From an uncultured Prevotella sp. (GTDB lineage Bacteria > Bacteroidota > Bacteroidia > Bacteroidales > Bacteroidaceae), in NCBI GenBank assembly GCA_905234145.1, contig CAJOGK010000015.1, positions 1 through 64,000 on the forward strand: a stretch of DNA of 64,000 nucleotides. The letters are read 5' to 3'. Shown piece by piece: positions 52,924 through 62,911 of this stretch. Numbering within the stretch: the first letter of the stretch is position 1; the number at the start of each line of letters is the position of its first letter. The notes under the pieces were generated by a model, which saw only the letters and a program-made list of their open reading frames with translations, was not told the origin of the DNA and did no database searches. Both the position numbers and the translations under genes were made by a program.

Positions 52924-53671
52924 ATATTAGATCGAGCTCTACTGGGCAGTGGTCGCTGCCAAAGATATCAGTATGGATCTTGGCATCGGCAAGGCGCTCG
53001 CGCAATCTGTCGGAGATGACGAAATAATCGATACGCCAACCGGCATTCTTCTGGCGCGCCTGGAAACGGTAAGACCACCAGGAATATTTCACCTCGTCGG
53101 GATACTTAAAGCGGAAGCTGTCAGTAAAGCCGCAGGCCAACAAATCGGTAAACTTCTCGCGCTCCTCATCGGTAAAGCCTGCATTATGGCGATTGCTCTT
53201 AGGATTCTTGATATCTATCTCCTGATGGGCTACATTCAAGTCGCCACAAAGAATCACAGGTTTCTGGGCATCGAGGCGCTTGAGGTAAGCACGGAAGGCA
53301 TCCTCCCACGACATGCGATATTCTAAACGCTTCAAGCCATCCTGAGAATTAGGTGTGTAACAACAAACCAAATAGAAATCGGGCATTTCGAGCGTTACCA
53401 CACGGCCTTCATGGTCGTGAAGATCGATGCCAATACCGTATTCAACATTCAGAGGCTTGTGCTTGGTAAATATCGCTGTACCAGAATAACCTTTCTTATC
53501 GGCATAATTCCAGTAACTATCGTAGCCATCGAAAGAGAGATCGAGTTGACCTTCCTGCATCTTCGTTTCCTGAAGGCAGAAGAAATCTGCATCCAGGGAT
53601 TTGAAGATATCACTGAAGCCCTTAGCCTCACAAGCCCGGAGGCCGTTTACATTCCAACTAACAAATTTCAT
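52922..53671 (-). CDS. xth: exodeoxyribonuclease III
   Basis: Apurinic/apyrimidinic endonuclease and 3'-5' exonuclease for base excision repair, 249 residues from ATG 53671. SWNVNGLRA, the metal-binding Glu in FFCLQETKMQ, GYSGTAIFTK, CGDLNVAH and GSDHCPVEL are in order. Its start codon overlaps the ribH stop (TAATG), so the two are cotranslated. Confidence 0.95.
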   Translation of the reverse strand: MKFVSWNVNGLRACEAKGFSDIFKSLDADFFCLQETKMQEGQLDLSFDGYDSYWNYADKKGYSGTAIFTKHKPLNVEYGIGIDLHDHEGRVVTLEMPDFYLVCCYTPNSQDGLKRLEYRMSWEDAFRAYLKRLDAQKPVILCGDLNVAHQEIDIKNPKSNRHNAGFTDEEREKFTDLLACGFTDSFRFKYPDEVKYSWWSYRFQARQKNAGWRIDYFVISDRLRERLADAKIHTDIFGSDHCPVELDLI

Positions 53672-54141
53672 TAGAACTTTGCCATTTTGATGGCGACTAC
53701 AGCACATTCATCGCCCTTATTGCCTAAGCGACCGCCTGCACGATCTTTTGCCTGCTGCATGTCGTTGGTAGTGAGCAGACCAAAGATGACCGGGATATTG
53801 CTGGTGGCATTCAAACGGGCAATACCCTCGGTGACACCCTGACAGATATAGTCGAAATGAGGTGTCTCGCCACGAATCACACTACCCAGAATGATGATGG
53901 CATCGTAACCATCATTGAGTGTCATCTGACGGGCACCGTAAATAAGCTCGAATGAACCAGGTACAGTCTTTACGTGGATATTCTCAGGCAGTGCGCCATG
54001 CTTTTCGAGCGTAGAAACACAACCGTCGAGCAAGGCGCCTGTAATCTCAGGATTCCATTCTGCCACTACCACACCGAACGTCATATTCGATGCATCGGGC
54101 ACTTTGGCAAGATCGTACTCAGAAAGATTTTTTGTAGCCAT
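53671..54141 (-). CDS. ribH: 6,7-dimethyl-8-ribityllumazine synthase
   Basis: Penultimate enzyme of riboflavin synthesis, 156 residues from ATG 54141. [17 protein letters not shown] at the N-terminus, [20 protein letters not shown] with the catalytic His, and LTTNDMQQA with the AKDRAGG segment are all typical. An in-frame TTG at 54150 is rejected. Between the TPR protein gene and xth in one transcript. Confidence 0.95.
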   Translation of the reverse strand: MATKNLSEYDLAKVPDASNMTFGVVVAEWNPEITGALLDGCVSTLEKHGALPENIHVKTVPGSFELIYGARQMTLNDGYDAIIILGSVIRGETPHFDYICQGVTEGIARLNATSNIPVIFGLLTTNDMQQAKDRAGGRLGNKGDECAVVAIKMAKF

Positions 54142-54157
54142 TGTCGTCAACCATCAA

Positions 54158-54844
54158 TTACTTAGCAGCAGAAACACGCTCGATATAGGCGTCGATAGTC
54201 TGGAAAGCCATTGAGTTGAAGTACTTCTCCTTAACAGTCTGATAAAGCTTCAGCGCCTCATCGTTCTTACCCTGACTCTCGAGAATCTCACCTGCCTGGA
54301 TAAGGAATGTAGGAGAAAGTGAGTTATTATCAGCCTTCTCTGCAGCCTTCTTCAGGTGAGAAACGGCCTTATCCAATTGGTTGAGGTGAGCATAGGCATT
54401 ACCCAGAGCGCCCTCAGCTGCTGGAGAAATCATCTGATCGTCGGAACCATCGTAGTTCTCAAGGAACTTCACTGCATCCTCCCACTTGTCGAGCTTAGCA
54501 TAGCAAAGTCCGGCATAGAGGTTAGCCAGGTTACCAGCTGCTGTGCTGCTGTACTCATCAGCCAACTTTACAAAGCCCTTGAAGCTTGCGCTGTCGCCAT
54601 TGAGTGCCTTCTCGAAATCGGCAGCTGCAAAATACTCCTGACCCTTGGCAATAGCCGTGCTGGCATTAATCTCCTTAGGACCAGATACATAAGTCGTATA
54701 AAGAATTACACCTGCGATGATAACAACGATTGCAATCACCGCACCAATAATTGCCTTCTTATACTTCAGGAAGAAGGCTTCACTCTGATTCAGGCTTTCC
54801 TCCATTGTAGGAGCGGCCTGCTGTTGTTTTGTTGTATTTGCCAT
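54158..54844 (-). CDS. membrane-anchored TPR protein
   Basis: A 228-residue protein from ATG 54844. A short cytosolic head (about 1-29) is followed by one membrane helix at about 30-51 (AIIGAVIAIVVIIAGVILY) and periplasmic TPR-like repeats to the end (NLANLYAGLCYAKLDKW, GALGNAYAHLNQLDKAV, LESQGKNDEALKLY). The layout resembles YfgM-type tetratricopeptide proteins. A promoter box precedes it on the minus strand. Confidence 0.88.
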   Translation of the reverse strand: MANTTKQQQAAPTMEESLNQSEAFFLKYKKAIIGAVIAIVVIIAGVILYTTYVSGPKEINASTAIAKGQEYFAAADFEKALNGDSASFKGFVKLADEYSSTAAGNLANLYAGLCYAKLDKWEDAVKFLENYDGSDDQMISPAAEGALGNAYAHLNQLDKAVSHLKKAAEKADNNSLSPTFLIQAGEILESQGKNDEALKLYQTVKEKYFNSMAFQTIDAYIERVSAAK

Positions 54845-54909
54845 TATTATTTTTGATGTTAAATTCGAAAATTTAATGCTTGAACCTCGCCTTTTGGCGA
54901 ATTCGGCTG

Positions 54910-54917
54910 CAAAATTA
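54910..54917 (-). promoter_or_regulatory. -7 box of the TPR-ribH-xth operon
   Basis: TAATTTTG on the minus strand fits TAnnTTTG, 66 bases before the TPR gene start. Confidence 0.45.
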
Positions 54918-54981
54918 CTCAAAATCTTGCAGATAGTGAAATTTATTGCAGACTTTTTTCGTTTTTGAGTGATAAAAGACG

Positions 54982-54989
54982 TAACTTTG
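54982..54989 (+). promoter_or_regulatory. -7 box of recF
   Basis: TAACTTTG lies 16 bases before the recF ATG. Confidence 0.55.
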
Positions 54990-55004
54990 CACCAAATTTA
55001 AGCG

Positions 55005-56108
55005 ATGATTCTAGAAAAGCTATCTGTCATCAACTATAAAAACATTGCTTCGGCCACTTTAGAGCTGTCGCCGAAGATCAATTGCTTCATTGGTCAGAAC
55101 GGTGTAGGGAAGACCAATGTGCTTGATGCCATCTATTTTCTTTCCTTCTGTCGTTCAGCCAATAACCCCATTGACTCTCAGGTGATTATGCACGGACAGG
55201 AGTTCTTTATGCTGGAGGGATTTTATAGTGAAGAGTTGAAAGTGGATAGCTATGATTACCACATCTCGTGCGGTTTGAAAAGGGGAACCAAGAAGCACTT
55301 TAAGCGTAATAAGAAGGAATACAAGCGACTATCGGAACATATCGGACTGATTCCCGTGGTGGTAGTGGCGCCATCCGACACGCTGCTGATTGACGGGGGG
55401 AGCGAAGAGCGCAGAAGACTGATGGATCTGGTGATCTCGCAATACGACAGAAGTTACATCGAGTCGATGAATCGCTACAACAAGGCACTCCAGCAGCGAA
55501 ACGTGCTGTTAAAGCAAGAAGCAGAGCCTGATATAGAGGTGATAAGCCTATTTGAGGAGCAGATGGCCGAAGAGGGCGAAAAAATCTACAAGCTGCGAAA
55601 AGCATTCGTAGAAGAGCTTATCCCCATCTTCCAACGTATTCACGAAACCATTTCAGAGAATCGGGAACAGGTATCGCTGAATTATGTATCGCATTGTCAG
55701 CGTGGCCCTCTGTTGGAGGTGATTCAGCGCGACCGGTTTAAAGACCGTGCCCTGGGCTATTCCTTGCACGGTATCCATCGCGACGATCTGGAATTCATGC
55801 TAGGTGGGCATCCTATGAAGCGCGAAGGAAGCCAGGGACAGAACAAAACATTCGTCATCGCCCTGAAGCTGGCACAATTCGACTTCCTGAAACGTACCAA
55901 TTCAAGAACCACTCCCCTACTCTTGCTTGATGACATCTTTGACAAACTGGATGCCAGACGGGTAGAGCAAATCGTAAAGCTCGTAGCAGGCGACGACTTC
56001 GGACAGATATTCATTACCGACACCAACAGAGATCATCTGGACCAGATTCTGTCAGCCTCATCCCACGATTATAAGATATTTCATGTAGATAACGGAGAAA
56101 TTGTTTAA
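55005..56108 (+). CDS. recF: DNA replication and repair protein RecF
   Basis: An SMC-like ATPase that loads RecA at gaps. Walker A is GQNGVGKTN (30-38), the signature motif is in REGSQGQNKTF, and Walker B is LLLDDIFDKLD near residue 308. At 367 residues it is of normal length. Its end overlaps the DciA-like gene by eight bases. Confidence 0.95.
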   Translation: MILEKLSVINYKNIASATLELSPKINCFIGQNGVGKTNVLDAIYFLSFCRSANNPIDSQVIMHGQEFFMLEGFYSEELKVDSYDYHISCGLKRGTKKHFKRNKKEYKRLSEHIGLIPVVVVAPSDTLLIDGGSEERRRLMDLVISQYDRSYIESMNRYNKALQQRNVLLKQEAEPDIEVISLFEEQMAEEGEKIYKLRKAFVEELIPIFQRIHETISENREQVSLNYVSHCQRGPLLEVIQRDRFKDRALGYSLHGIHRDDLEFMLGGHPMKREGSQGQNKTFVIALKLAQFDFLKRTNSRTTPLLLLDDIFDKLDARRVEQIVKLVAGDDFGQIFITDTNRDHLDQILSASSHDYKIFHVDNGEIV

Positions 56109-56391
56109 GAGAGACGTCATACAAATAAAAGACCTGATTCTGAAGAATCTGCGTGCGCAAGGGCTGGAAACGCCTTTGCTGCAGAAGCGCTTGATTGATT
56201 CATGGCAGGAAGTAGCAGGAGAGATGATTGCAGGCTATACGGAAAATGTGTATATCCGCAATCAGACGCTCTACGTAAAATTGTCGAGCCCGGCTTTAAG
56301 GGCCGACCTCTCTATGATGCGCAAAGAAATGGTACAACGACTGAATGCCCATGTGGGTACGCAGGTGATTGTTGATATCAAATATTGCTAG
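56101..56391 (+). CDS. DciA-like (DUF721) protein with a TTG start
   Basis: A 96-residue basic protein of the DUF721/DciA family, in which DciA loads the replicative helicase in many bacteria. LETPLLQKRLIDSWQEVAG and LSSPALRADLSMMRKEM match the family. No ATG is available near the conserved N-terminus. The TTG at 56101 is preceded by GGAG five bases upstream and overlaps the recF stop, so translational coupling probably drives it. Its 3' end overlaps the convergent gene by four bases. Confidence 0.85.
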   Translation: MFKRDVIQIKDLILKNLRAQGLETPLLQKRLIDSWQEVAGEMIAGYTENVYIRNQTLYVKLSSPALRADLSMMRKEMVQRLNAHVGTQVIVDIKYC

Positions 56392-56921
56392 ACGACCTCA
56401 TCGACAGGCATATCGTACGCCTCTACAGGCACACTTTCCACTTTCTGATAATCAAAACAAACACCAATGGTTCTCACATTGGGGACTGTCCCCATCGTGC
56501 GAAGGAAGCGGTCGTAATAGCCCTTGCCCCGACCTAGTCGATGCCCCTCGGTATCGAAAGCCACACCTGGCACCAAAGCAATATCGATTTGGGCGAAATC
56601 AGTAAAGCGTTCACCCACGGGTTCCATAATATGATAAGCACCCTCCTCTAAATCCTGAGCACCTGTATAAACACGAAGTTCCATCTGCGTTTCGTCGATG
56701 ACCTTTGGCAATAAAACGGTCTTCCCCTCTGCCACGAGGTCATCAAGGAGTTGATGGGTATAAACCTCATCGGGCAAGGAATAATAACACAAGATAACCT
56801 TTGCCTCATGCAGCTTTTCCCTAAGACGCATGATAACAGGTAGCGACAATTCACAGAGTTGTTGCTGAGTGAATTGTCGCTTGAGCGTATTGATGTGTTG
56901 TCGGAGCTCAGATTTTAGCAT
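56388..56921 (-). CDS. 5-formyltetrahydrofolate cyclo-ligase
   Basis: Converts 5-formyl-THF to 5,10-methenyl-THF with ATP. ElRQHINTLKRQF is the Lys/Arg-rich start, with LPDEVYTHQLL, DIALVPGVAFDTEGHRLGRG and GKGYYDRFL typical of the family; 177 residues. It overlaps the CtpA gene by 14 bases and the DciA-like gene tail to tail. Confidence 0.92.
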   Translation of the reverse strand: MLKSELRQHINTLKRQFTQQQLCELSLPVIMRLREKLHEAKVILCYYSLPDEVYTHQLLDDLVAEGKTVLLPKVIDETQMELRVYTGAQDLEEGAYHIMEPVGERFTDFAQIDIALVPGVAFDTEGHRLGRGKGYYDRFLRTMGTVPNVRTIGVCFDYQKVESVPVEAYDMPVDEVV

Positions 56922-58566
56922 AGGCTATCCGCTTGTCTTTGGATGGTTTGGCAGGTGCCTGTGGGAAAGCGGCATTTTCTTTAAACAGTCGAAGTGTTTC
57001 CTTAATAGCAGGATCATCCTGATTGATATACTCCGTCCAAGCCTGTTCGCTATGAATATTGTAAATGATACGGCTTACCAGAAAACGCTCTAACAGCTTA
57101 TGAGACTTCTGAATCATCAGATTACGACGCTTCAAGCCATTCTTATCAGCAAACGAGGCGAACTGTTCAACGATATCCTGACGTTTCAGATAGGCTTCCA
57201 TCTCCTTCACTTCATCCATACCGCTCAGTTTTTGTCTGTTGGCATCGGTATAGTTGAAAGCAAACTGAAGAATCAGTCCACTCATGGATGCCTCTTTATA
57301 ATAAGAGGTCATATTGAGCGTATCTTCTGGAATAAAGATATCAGGCGTAATACCACCACCACCGTAAACCACACGGCCATTATTGGTATGATACTCAGGC
57401 CCCGTATGTTTGATACTATCCTGCGAGAAGAACTCACCATGCTGATAACGGGTTACGAAATCATCCTCATAGCGATTGCCATCGGAATATGGTTTCTGAA
57501 TGCAACGACCTGAGGGCGTATAATAACGGGCTATCGTCAAACGAATCATCGAATGGTCGCTAAACTCCATCGGTTTCTGTACCAGACCCTTGCCAAACGA
57601 ACGACGACCGATAATCGTACCACGGTCATTATCCTGAATGGCACCAGCAAGAATCTCGGAGGCAGAAGCAGAACCCTCATCCACCAAAACCACCAAAGGA
57701 ATCTGTTGATAAGACCCACGTCCGTCAGAGCGGAATTCCTGTCGTGGGAAAGCACGTCCCTGGGTATAAACGATGAGTTGTCCCTTCGACAAGAATTCAT
57801 TGGCAATCTGTACGGCAGATTCCAAATAACCTCCAGTATTGCTGCGAAGGTCGATGACAAGACTGCTAAAGCTCTGTTGTGCCAATTTGGCAAGTGCAAT
57901 CAATAATTCAGGATAGGTGTTCTCACCAAAATTCTTCAGCTTGATATATCCGGTTTCATCGTTGAGCATATAGCAAGACGTGACACTCTTCGTAGGAATC
58001 TCACCACGCGTAATGGTGATATGGCGCACCTTTTTCTCCCCATAACGGATAATGCCTAATTTCACCTTGGTATCCTTTGGTCCCTTCAAACGATGCATCG
58101 CCTCCTCGTTGGTACAGATTTTACCAACGAAAGAGGAATCGTCTACCTCAACGATCTTGTCACCAGCCAGTACACCAGCCCGCTCCGCAGGACCGTTGCC
58201 AATCACATTCTGTACACGGATGGTATCCTGACGAATCACAAACTCGATACCGATACCAAAGAAAGAACCACGCAAGTCATCATTCGCAATCTCGCCCTCA
58301 CGTGCCGTGATATAAACCGAGTGAGGATCCAACTCTGAAAGAATCTGGGGCATGGCTTTCTCTACGAGATCATTGATATTCACCGTGTCAACATACTGAT
58401 CGTCGATGATATGCAACAGATTATTGAGTTTGTTACCACTCGAATTAATGATATTCAATCTATTGCCAGAGAAGTGATTGGCATAGAAAGTGCCCACGAA
58501 GATACCGATGACCATACAAACGGCCATCCACAAAGGCACAAAACGATTCGACTTATTCTTACTCAT
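56908..58566 (-). CDS. C-terminal processing peptidase, S41 family
   Basis: A 552-residue periplasmic protease: N-terminal membrane anchor (about 11-28), a PDZ domain at about 95-190 with the carboxylate-binding loop FFGIGIEF, then the S41 domain with the Ser/Lys dyad Ser301 (EGSASASEI) and Lys326 (RRSFGKGLVQ), and a helical C-terminal extension. It cleaves proteins from the C-terminus in envelope quality control. The first gene of a minus-strand pair with the cyclo-ligase. Confidence 0.93.
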   Translation of the reverse strand: MSKNKSNRFVPLWMAVCMVIGIFVGTFYANHFSGNRLNIINSSGNKLNNLLHIIDDQYVDTVNINDLVEKAMPQILSELDPHSVYITAREGEIANDDLRGSFFGIGIEFVIRQDTIRVQNVIGNGPAERAGVLAGDKIVEVDDSSFVGKICTNEEAMHRLKGPKDTKVKLGIIRYGEKKVRHITITRGEIPTKSVTSCYMLNDETGYIKLKNFGENTYPELLIALAKLAQQSFSSLVIDLRSNTGGYLESAVQIANEFLSKGQLIVYTQGRAFPRQEFRSDGRGSYQQIPLVVLVDEGSASASEILAGAIQDNDRGTIIGRRSFGKGLVQKPMEFSDHSMIRLTIARYYTPSGRCIQKPYSDGNRYEDDFVTRYQHGEFFSQDSIKHTGPEYHTNNGRVVYGGGGITPDIFIPEDTLNMTSYYKEASMSGLILQFAFNYTDANRQKLSGMDEVKEMEAYLKRQDIVEQFASFADKNGLKRRNLMIQKSHKLLERFLVSRIIYNIHSEQAWTEYINQDDPAIKETLRLFKENAAFPQAPAKPSKDKRIAYAKI

Positions 58567-58605
58567 CAGATGATTTACGATTTACGAATTTACAATTTAT
58601 GAATT
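58567..58605. repeat. GATTTACGAATTTACA word repeat between dcd-type gene and ctpA
   Basis: Four imperfect copies of an ATTTACGAATTTAC-type word fill the gap and extend a few codons into the end of the deaminase gene. Confidence 0.6.
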
Positions 58606-59022
58606 TACTTCCATATAGATGACCTCAATACCTGCACGTTCCAAGAGATCGATACCATCAGTCAAGCGGTATTTCTCACCATAGACCACACGCTTGATGC
58701 CAGCCTGGATAATTAGTTTTGCACATTCGATACAAGGAGAAGCTGTGATATAGATCGTAGCCCCATCGCTGTTATTATTGCTACGGGCCAACTTTGTTAT
58801 CGCATTCGCCTCAGCATGGAGAACATAGGGTTTGGTGACATTATTGTCATCCTCGCACACATTCTCAAATCCGCTAGGCGTACCGTTATAACCATCGCTG
58901 ATAATCATCTTGTCCTTCACCACCAAGGCACCCACCTGGCGACGCTGACAATATGAGTTTTCAGCCCATATACGCGCCATTCTAAGATAGCGCTCATCTA
59001 ATTTCCGCTGCTTCTCGGTCAT
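58597..59022 (-). CDS. dCMP deaminase (ComEB-like)
   Basis: Zinc enzyme that converts dCMP to dUMP for thymidylate synthesis, 141 residues. The zinc set is His69 and Glu71 in LHAEANAI and Cys97/Cys100 in PCIEC; SDGYNGTPSGF is the dCMP-type substrate motif. The end of the gene falls in a word repeat. Two bases separate it from dcp. Confidence 0.93.
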   Translation of the reverse strand: MTEKQRKLDERYLRMARIWAENSYCQRRQVGALVVKDKMIISDGYNGTPSGFENVCEDDNNVTKPYVLHAEANAITKLARSNNNSDGATIYITASPCIECAKLIIQAGIKRVVYGEKYRLTDGIDLLERAGIEVIYMEVNS

Positions 59023-59024
59023 TT

Positions 59025-61113
59025 CTATTTCTTTCTTTTGATTGCATTTCGTTTCAAGAGCGCATCAATCGTGGGTTCTGAACCCTTGAAGCGCTTATAG
59101 AGTACCATCGGATTTTCCGTGCCTCCCTTTGAGAGGATATGCTCACGGAAACGGTTGGCAATCTCGCGATTAAAGATACCATGTTTCTTGAACACGGCAA
59201 AGGCATCGGCATCGAGCACCTCAGCCCACTTATAACTATAATAGCCTGCTGCATAACCACCTGCCATGATATGAGAGAACTGTACCGTCATGCAAGTATC
59301 TGGTAACTGAGGCATAATCATCGCCTTCTCCCAAGCCTTCTTTTCGAAGCTGATAATATCATCATCAAACGCTGTCTTCTTGGTGTAATAGGCCATATCA
59401 AGCAGCCCGAAACTTACCTGACGCATACAAGCATAGGCAACATTGAAATTACGGCTGCGCACGATGCGGTCGATAAGTTCATCGGGCAAAGGTTCCCCCG
59501 TCTGATAGTGGAAGGCAAACGTGCGCAAGAATTCTTTCTCGGTGGAAAAATTCTCCATGAACTGCGAGGGGAGTTCCACAAAATCCCACCACACATTGGT
59601 ACCGCTCAGACTCTCGAAACGGGTATTGGCAAACATACCATGCAAGGAGTGACCAAACTCATGCAAGAAAGTCTCTACCTCGCTCAATGTCAACAAGGCA
59701 GGCTTTTCTTCGGTAGGTTTCGTCAGATTCATCACCACGCTGACATGAGGTCTAATATTCTTGCAGTTATCTGGGCCGAAGGGTTTCTTCGTGTCGATGC
59801 GCTCCATCCACTGGCTCTGATATTCAGTCATCCATGCCCCACCCTGCTTACCTTTACGAGGATGGAAGTCGGCATAAAAGACAGCGAGATAGGAGCCGTC
59901 CTGATCAAAGACTTCGTAGGCCTTTACATCGGGATGATAGACGGGGATATCCTTATTTTCCTTAAAGGTGATGCCATACAGGCGATTGGCCAATCCAAAC
60001 ACGCCATCGATAACCTTCGACAACTCAAAATAAGGTCTGAGCATCTCAGCATCGATATTATATTTCTCAAGCTGTAGCTTATGAGAATAGTAGCTGAAAT
60101 CCCAAGGCTCCAATTTGAAGGCCTTGCCCTCCAATTTACGGGCCATTTTTTCAATAGCAGCAACTTCCTTGATAGCTGTAGGCTTATAGGCATCGATCAG
60201 ATCATTGAGGAGCTTATAAACATTCCGCACATTACCAGCCATACGATGCTTCAATACATAGTCAGCATACGTTTGATGCCCCAGCAATTGTGCCAACTCC
60301 CTCCGGAGATTGATGAGTCGTTTGCAGATTTCGATATTATTCTCCGTATTATCATGCGTACACTCCGTATTCTTCGCCATGTACAACTGCTGCCGAAGTT
60401 CACGATTGGTGGCATAAGTCATAAAAGGAGAATAACTGGGGAAATCGAGTGTAAAGATCCAGCCCTCCTTTTCTTGCTCTTTCGCAGCCAAGGCAGCAGC
60501 TTCGCGAGCAGTATCGGGCAATCCCTCCAATTGCGATTCGTCGGTAATATGAAGTGTATAGGCTTTATTTTCCTTCAACAGATTCTGCGAGCGAAGCCTC
60601 TTCCGTTAACTGACGAAGGCGCTCCTTGCCTGCAGCATCCAACAAAGCACCGCTACGTACAAACCCATCATAGCAATTATCGAGCAGCATCTTTTCCTCT
60701 GGTGTCAACTTGCGATGATGACGGTGTACATATTTGATACGTTCGAAAAGGCGCTCATTCAAACGGATATCATTAGCATGTTTTGTAAGAATAGGACTCA
60801 TCTTCTGCGCCAAGGCATCCATCTCATCATTCGTCTCAGCAGACAAGAGATTAAAGAAAACGGTAGACACACGACTTAACAGGTCGTAATAGCCTTCACC
60901 GTCTTTTTCGTCATCCACATTAATGATGGTATTGTCGAATGTGGGTTTTTCGGGATTATTGATAATCTTTTCTATCTGTTCGTCGTCACGACGGATACCC
61001 TCAAGCATCGCCTCCTCATAATCTTCCAGGCGGATACGGTCAAAGGGCGCTGTGTCGTGCAGCGTCTTATATGGCTCAAAAAACGGATTCTTTCTTTCTT
61101 TATCTATGCTCAT
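59025..61113 (-). pseudogene. dcp: peptidyl-dipeptidase Dcp (M3 metallopeptidase), split by a frameshift
   Basis: An oligopeptidase with the zinc motif FLHEFGHSLHG in the downstream part. The frame from ATG 61113 (MSIDKERKNPFFEPYKTL) stops at 60565 after EASLAESVEGK; from 60603 or so the correct sequence LLKENKAYTLHITDE continues in another frame to 59025. The expected stretch between EASL and the QNLLKENKAY motif is missing about 13-16 bases. Combined length without the lesion is about 700, normal for the family. All else is well conserved. Confidence 0.88.
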
Positions 61114-61138
61114 AATCATTTCAAGTCTATTCGGATGG

Positions 61139-61146
61139 CAAAGGTA
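61139..61146 (-). promoter_or_regulatory. -7 box of dcp
   Basis: TACCTTTG on the minus strand, 26 bases before the dcp ATG. Confidence 0.55.
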
Positions 61147-61210
61147 CGACAAAAATCCGATATCAACATGCTTTTTGCATTAAAAAAATCAAAATGGGGT
61201 AGAATTGTAT

Positions 61211-61891
61211 TTACATCGATGCCGAGAGTAAGCGTTCCAGTTGCGGAATCTCTATTTTTCCTCTGCTCAGAACAACCAGACCATTATGTTGCATCTGATT
61301 CAAGACGCCTGACACATTCAGTCGACTGTCATTCACTTCATCAGCCAAACGCGTCATCAGAATATGAAACACCTTATGCCCTGCGGGATAGGCACAATGG
61401 CTGACAAAAAAGCGCACAATTCGCTCAGTGAGTGTCTGAGGCACTTTCGCCCAGGTTTGTCGTAACTGTTTCTGGGTCTGTGTTGCAAAACTATTCATCA
61501 TGTTCAGACGGAACACGAGGAATTCTTCTAAGAGTTGGACAATCTCTTCCTTATCAATCGTCAGGAAGTTCACATCCGTAGCAGCAATATAATCATGTGT
61601 GTAGCGCTGATGATAGCCGAAAATACTTTCCAACTGGAATAGATATGGTGCAGAGATCTGTTCTTCTACGGTGTAGCCATAATCATCGGCATAGCTCTGA
61701 ATCTTTACTGCACCATTTATCAAGAAAAAGAGTTGCGAACTACTATCACCAGCTTTTACAATCGTCTTGCCCGCAGTAACCTTCAGGAATCCGAAACGTG
61801 TATGACCAGCCACAATCTCAAGATCGTCGCGACTCATACCCTGAAACAAAGGAAACTGAAGCAGTTTATCGTAAATCTGAAGTGTACGCAT
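61211..61891 (-). CDS. Crp/Fnr-family transcriptional regulator
   Basis: A 226-residue protein with a cyclic-nucleotide-binding-like beta-roll (about 20-120, GKTIVKAGDSSSQLFFLINGAV split by motif) and a C-terminal winged helix (about 150-220) with LADEVNDSRLNVSGVLNQMQ as recognition region. The Cys residues needed for an Fnr iron-sulfur cluster are not arranged at the N-terminus, so it is not a typical Fnr. The ligand is unknown. It is in one direction with apbE, three bases apart. Confidence 0.9.
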   Translation of the reverse strand: MRTLQIYDKLLQFPLFQGMSRDDLEIVAGHTRFGFLKVTAGKTIVKAGDSSSQLFFLINGAVKIQSYADDYGYTVEEQISAPYLFQLESIFGYHQRYTHDYIAATDVNFLTIDKEEIVQLLEEFLVFRLNMMNSFATQTQKQLRQTWAKVPQTLTERIVRFFVSHCAYPAGHKVFHILMTRLADEVNDSRLNVSGVLNQMQHNGLVVLSRGKIEIPQLERLLSASM

Positions 61892-61894
61892 GGC

Positions 61895-62911
61895 TTATTG
61901 CTCTATTTTATCCTTCAGTGAAGGTGTATACCATACTGCATTCTTGCCGTCTTTATCGCTATAAATCAAATACGCCATCAATTCCGGATGACGGGAAAGC
62001 ACTTGCTGGGCTTTTTCCAGTCCCATCACCATAAACGAAGTGGCATAGGCATCGGCCATAGCACAACTATTGGCAATAACCGTCGCAGAAAGGATGTTGT
62101 GCTGGACAGGGTAGCCCGTCTTGGGGTCGATGGTATGGGCATAGCGTTTACCGTCTTTATAATAGAAATTGCGATAATTGCCGCTCGTAGCCATCGCTTT
62201 ATCGGTGACATTCAGAACCGACTGCAACTCATAACTCGTATTCAGAGGATCTTCCGTGGGTTTGGTAACACCTATCTTCCAAGGCAGGCGCTTTTCGTTC
62301 ACACCACTCGTCACGATCTCACCACCGATCTCTACCATAAAATTCTTCACACCACGACTTCTGAGAAATTTGGCCACGACATCACTACCATAACCTTTAG
62401 CGATGGCAGAACAATCGAGCATGATACGAGGGTCTTTCTTCTTTATATAGCCACCGTCGTAAAACACCTTCTGGTAGCCTATTATCTTTCTCAAACTATC
62501 CACCTGGAACTTGGTTGGATGCTGACCATTCTTAAAGCCGAATCCCCAGGCATTGACCAGAGGGGCCACGGTAATATCAAAAGCGCCATCGGTGTCGTCG
62601 GATATCAGCATGGCCAGATTAAACACATCCATGAACATCGTATCGGGCTTCACTTGCTGATTCTGGTTAATGGCCGTAATAATGGATTGCTCATTAAAAG
62701 GCGACAACGAATAATCCACCTTTATCAACTCTGCCTTAATGCTCTGTGTTAAATCAGAATCGCATTGATAAGTTACATGATAGCCTGTGCCGAATATCAA
62801 GTCGGCACTTTTATGATAAGGTATCGATTGCTGCTGACGGATAATAAGGATGGTTCCGACGATAAGAAACACCAAGAATGGTATTTTCCACAGGAGTGAC
62901 TTATCTTTCAT
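61895..62911 (-). CDS. apbE: FAD:protein FMN transferase
   Basis: Attaches FMN to threonine of flavoproteins such as Nqr/Rnf subunits in the periplasm, with Mg2+. N-terminal membrane anchor (about 8-25), then FDITVAPLVNAWGFG, LDCSAIAKGYGSDVVA, VEIGGEIVTSG, KRYAHTIDPKTGYPV and SCAMADAYATSFMVMG. Length 338 is normal. It overlaps the DUF6048 gene by four bases. Confidence 0.93.
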   Translation of the reverse strand: MKDKSLLWKIPFLVFLIVGTILIIRQQQSIPYHKSADLIFGTGYHVTYQCDSDLTQSIKAELIKVDYSLSPFNEQSIITAINQNQQVKPDTMFMDVFNLAMLISDDTDGAFDITVAPLVNAWGFGFKNGQHPTKFQVDSLRKIIGYQKVFYDGGYIKKKDPRIMLDCSAIAKGYGSDVVAKFLRSRGVKNFMVEIGGEIVTSGVNEKRLPWKIGVTKPTEDPLNTSYELQSVLNVTDKAMATSGNYRNFYYKDGKRYAHTIDPKTGYPVQHNILSATVIANSCAMADAYATSFMVMGLEKAQQVLSRHPELMAYLIYSDKDGKNAVWYTPSLKDKIEQ

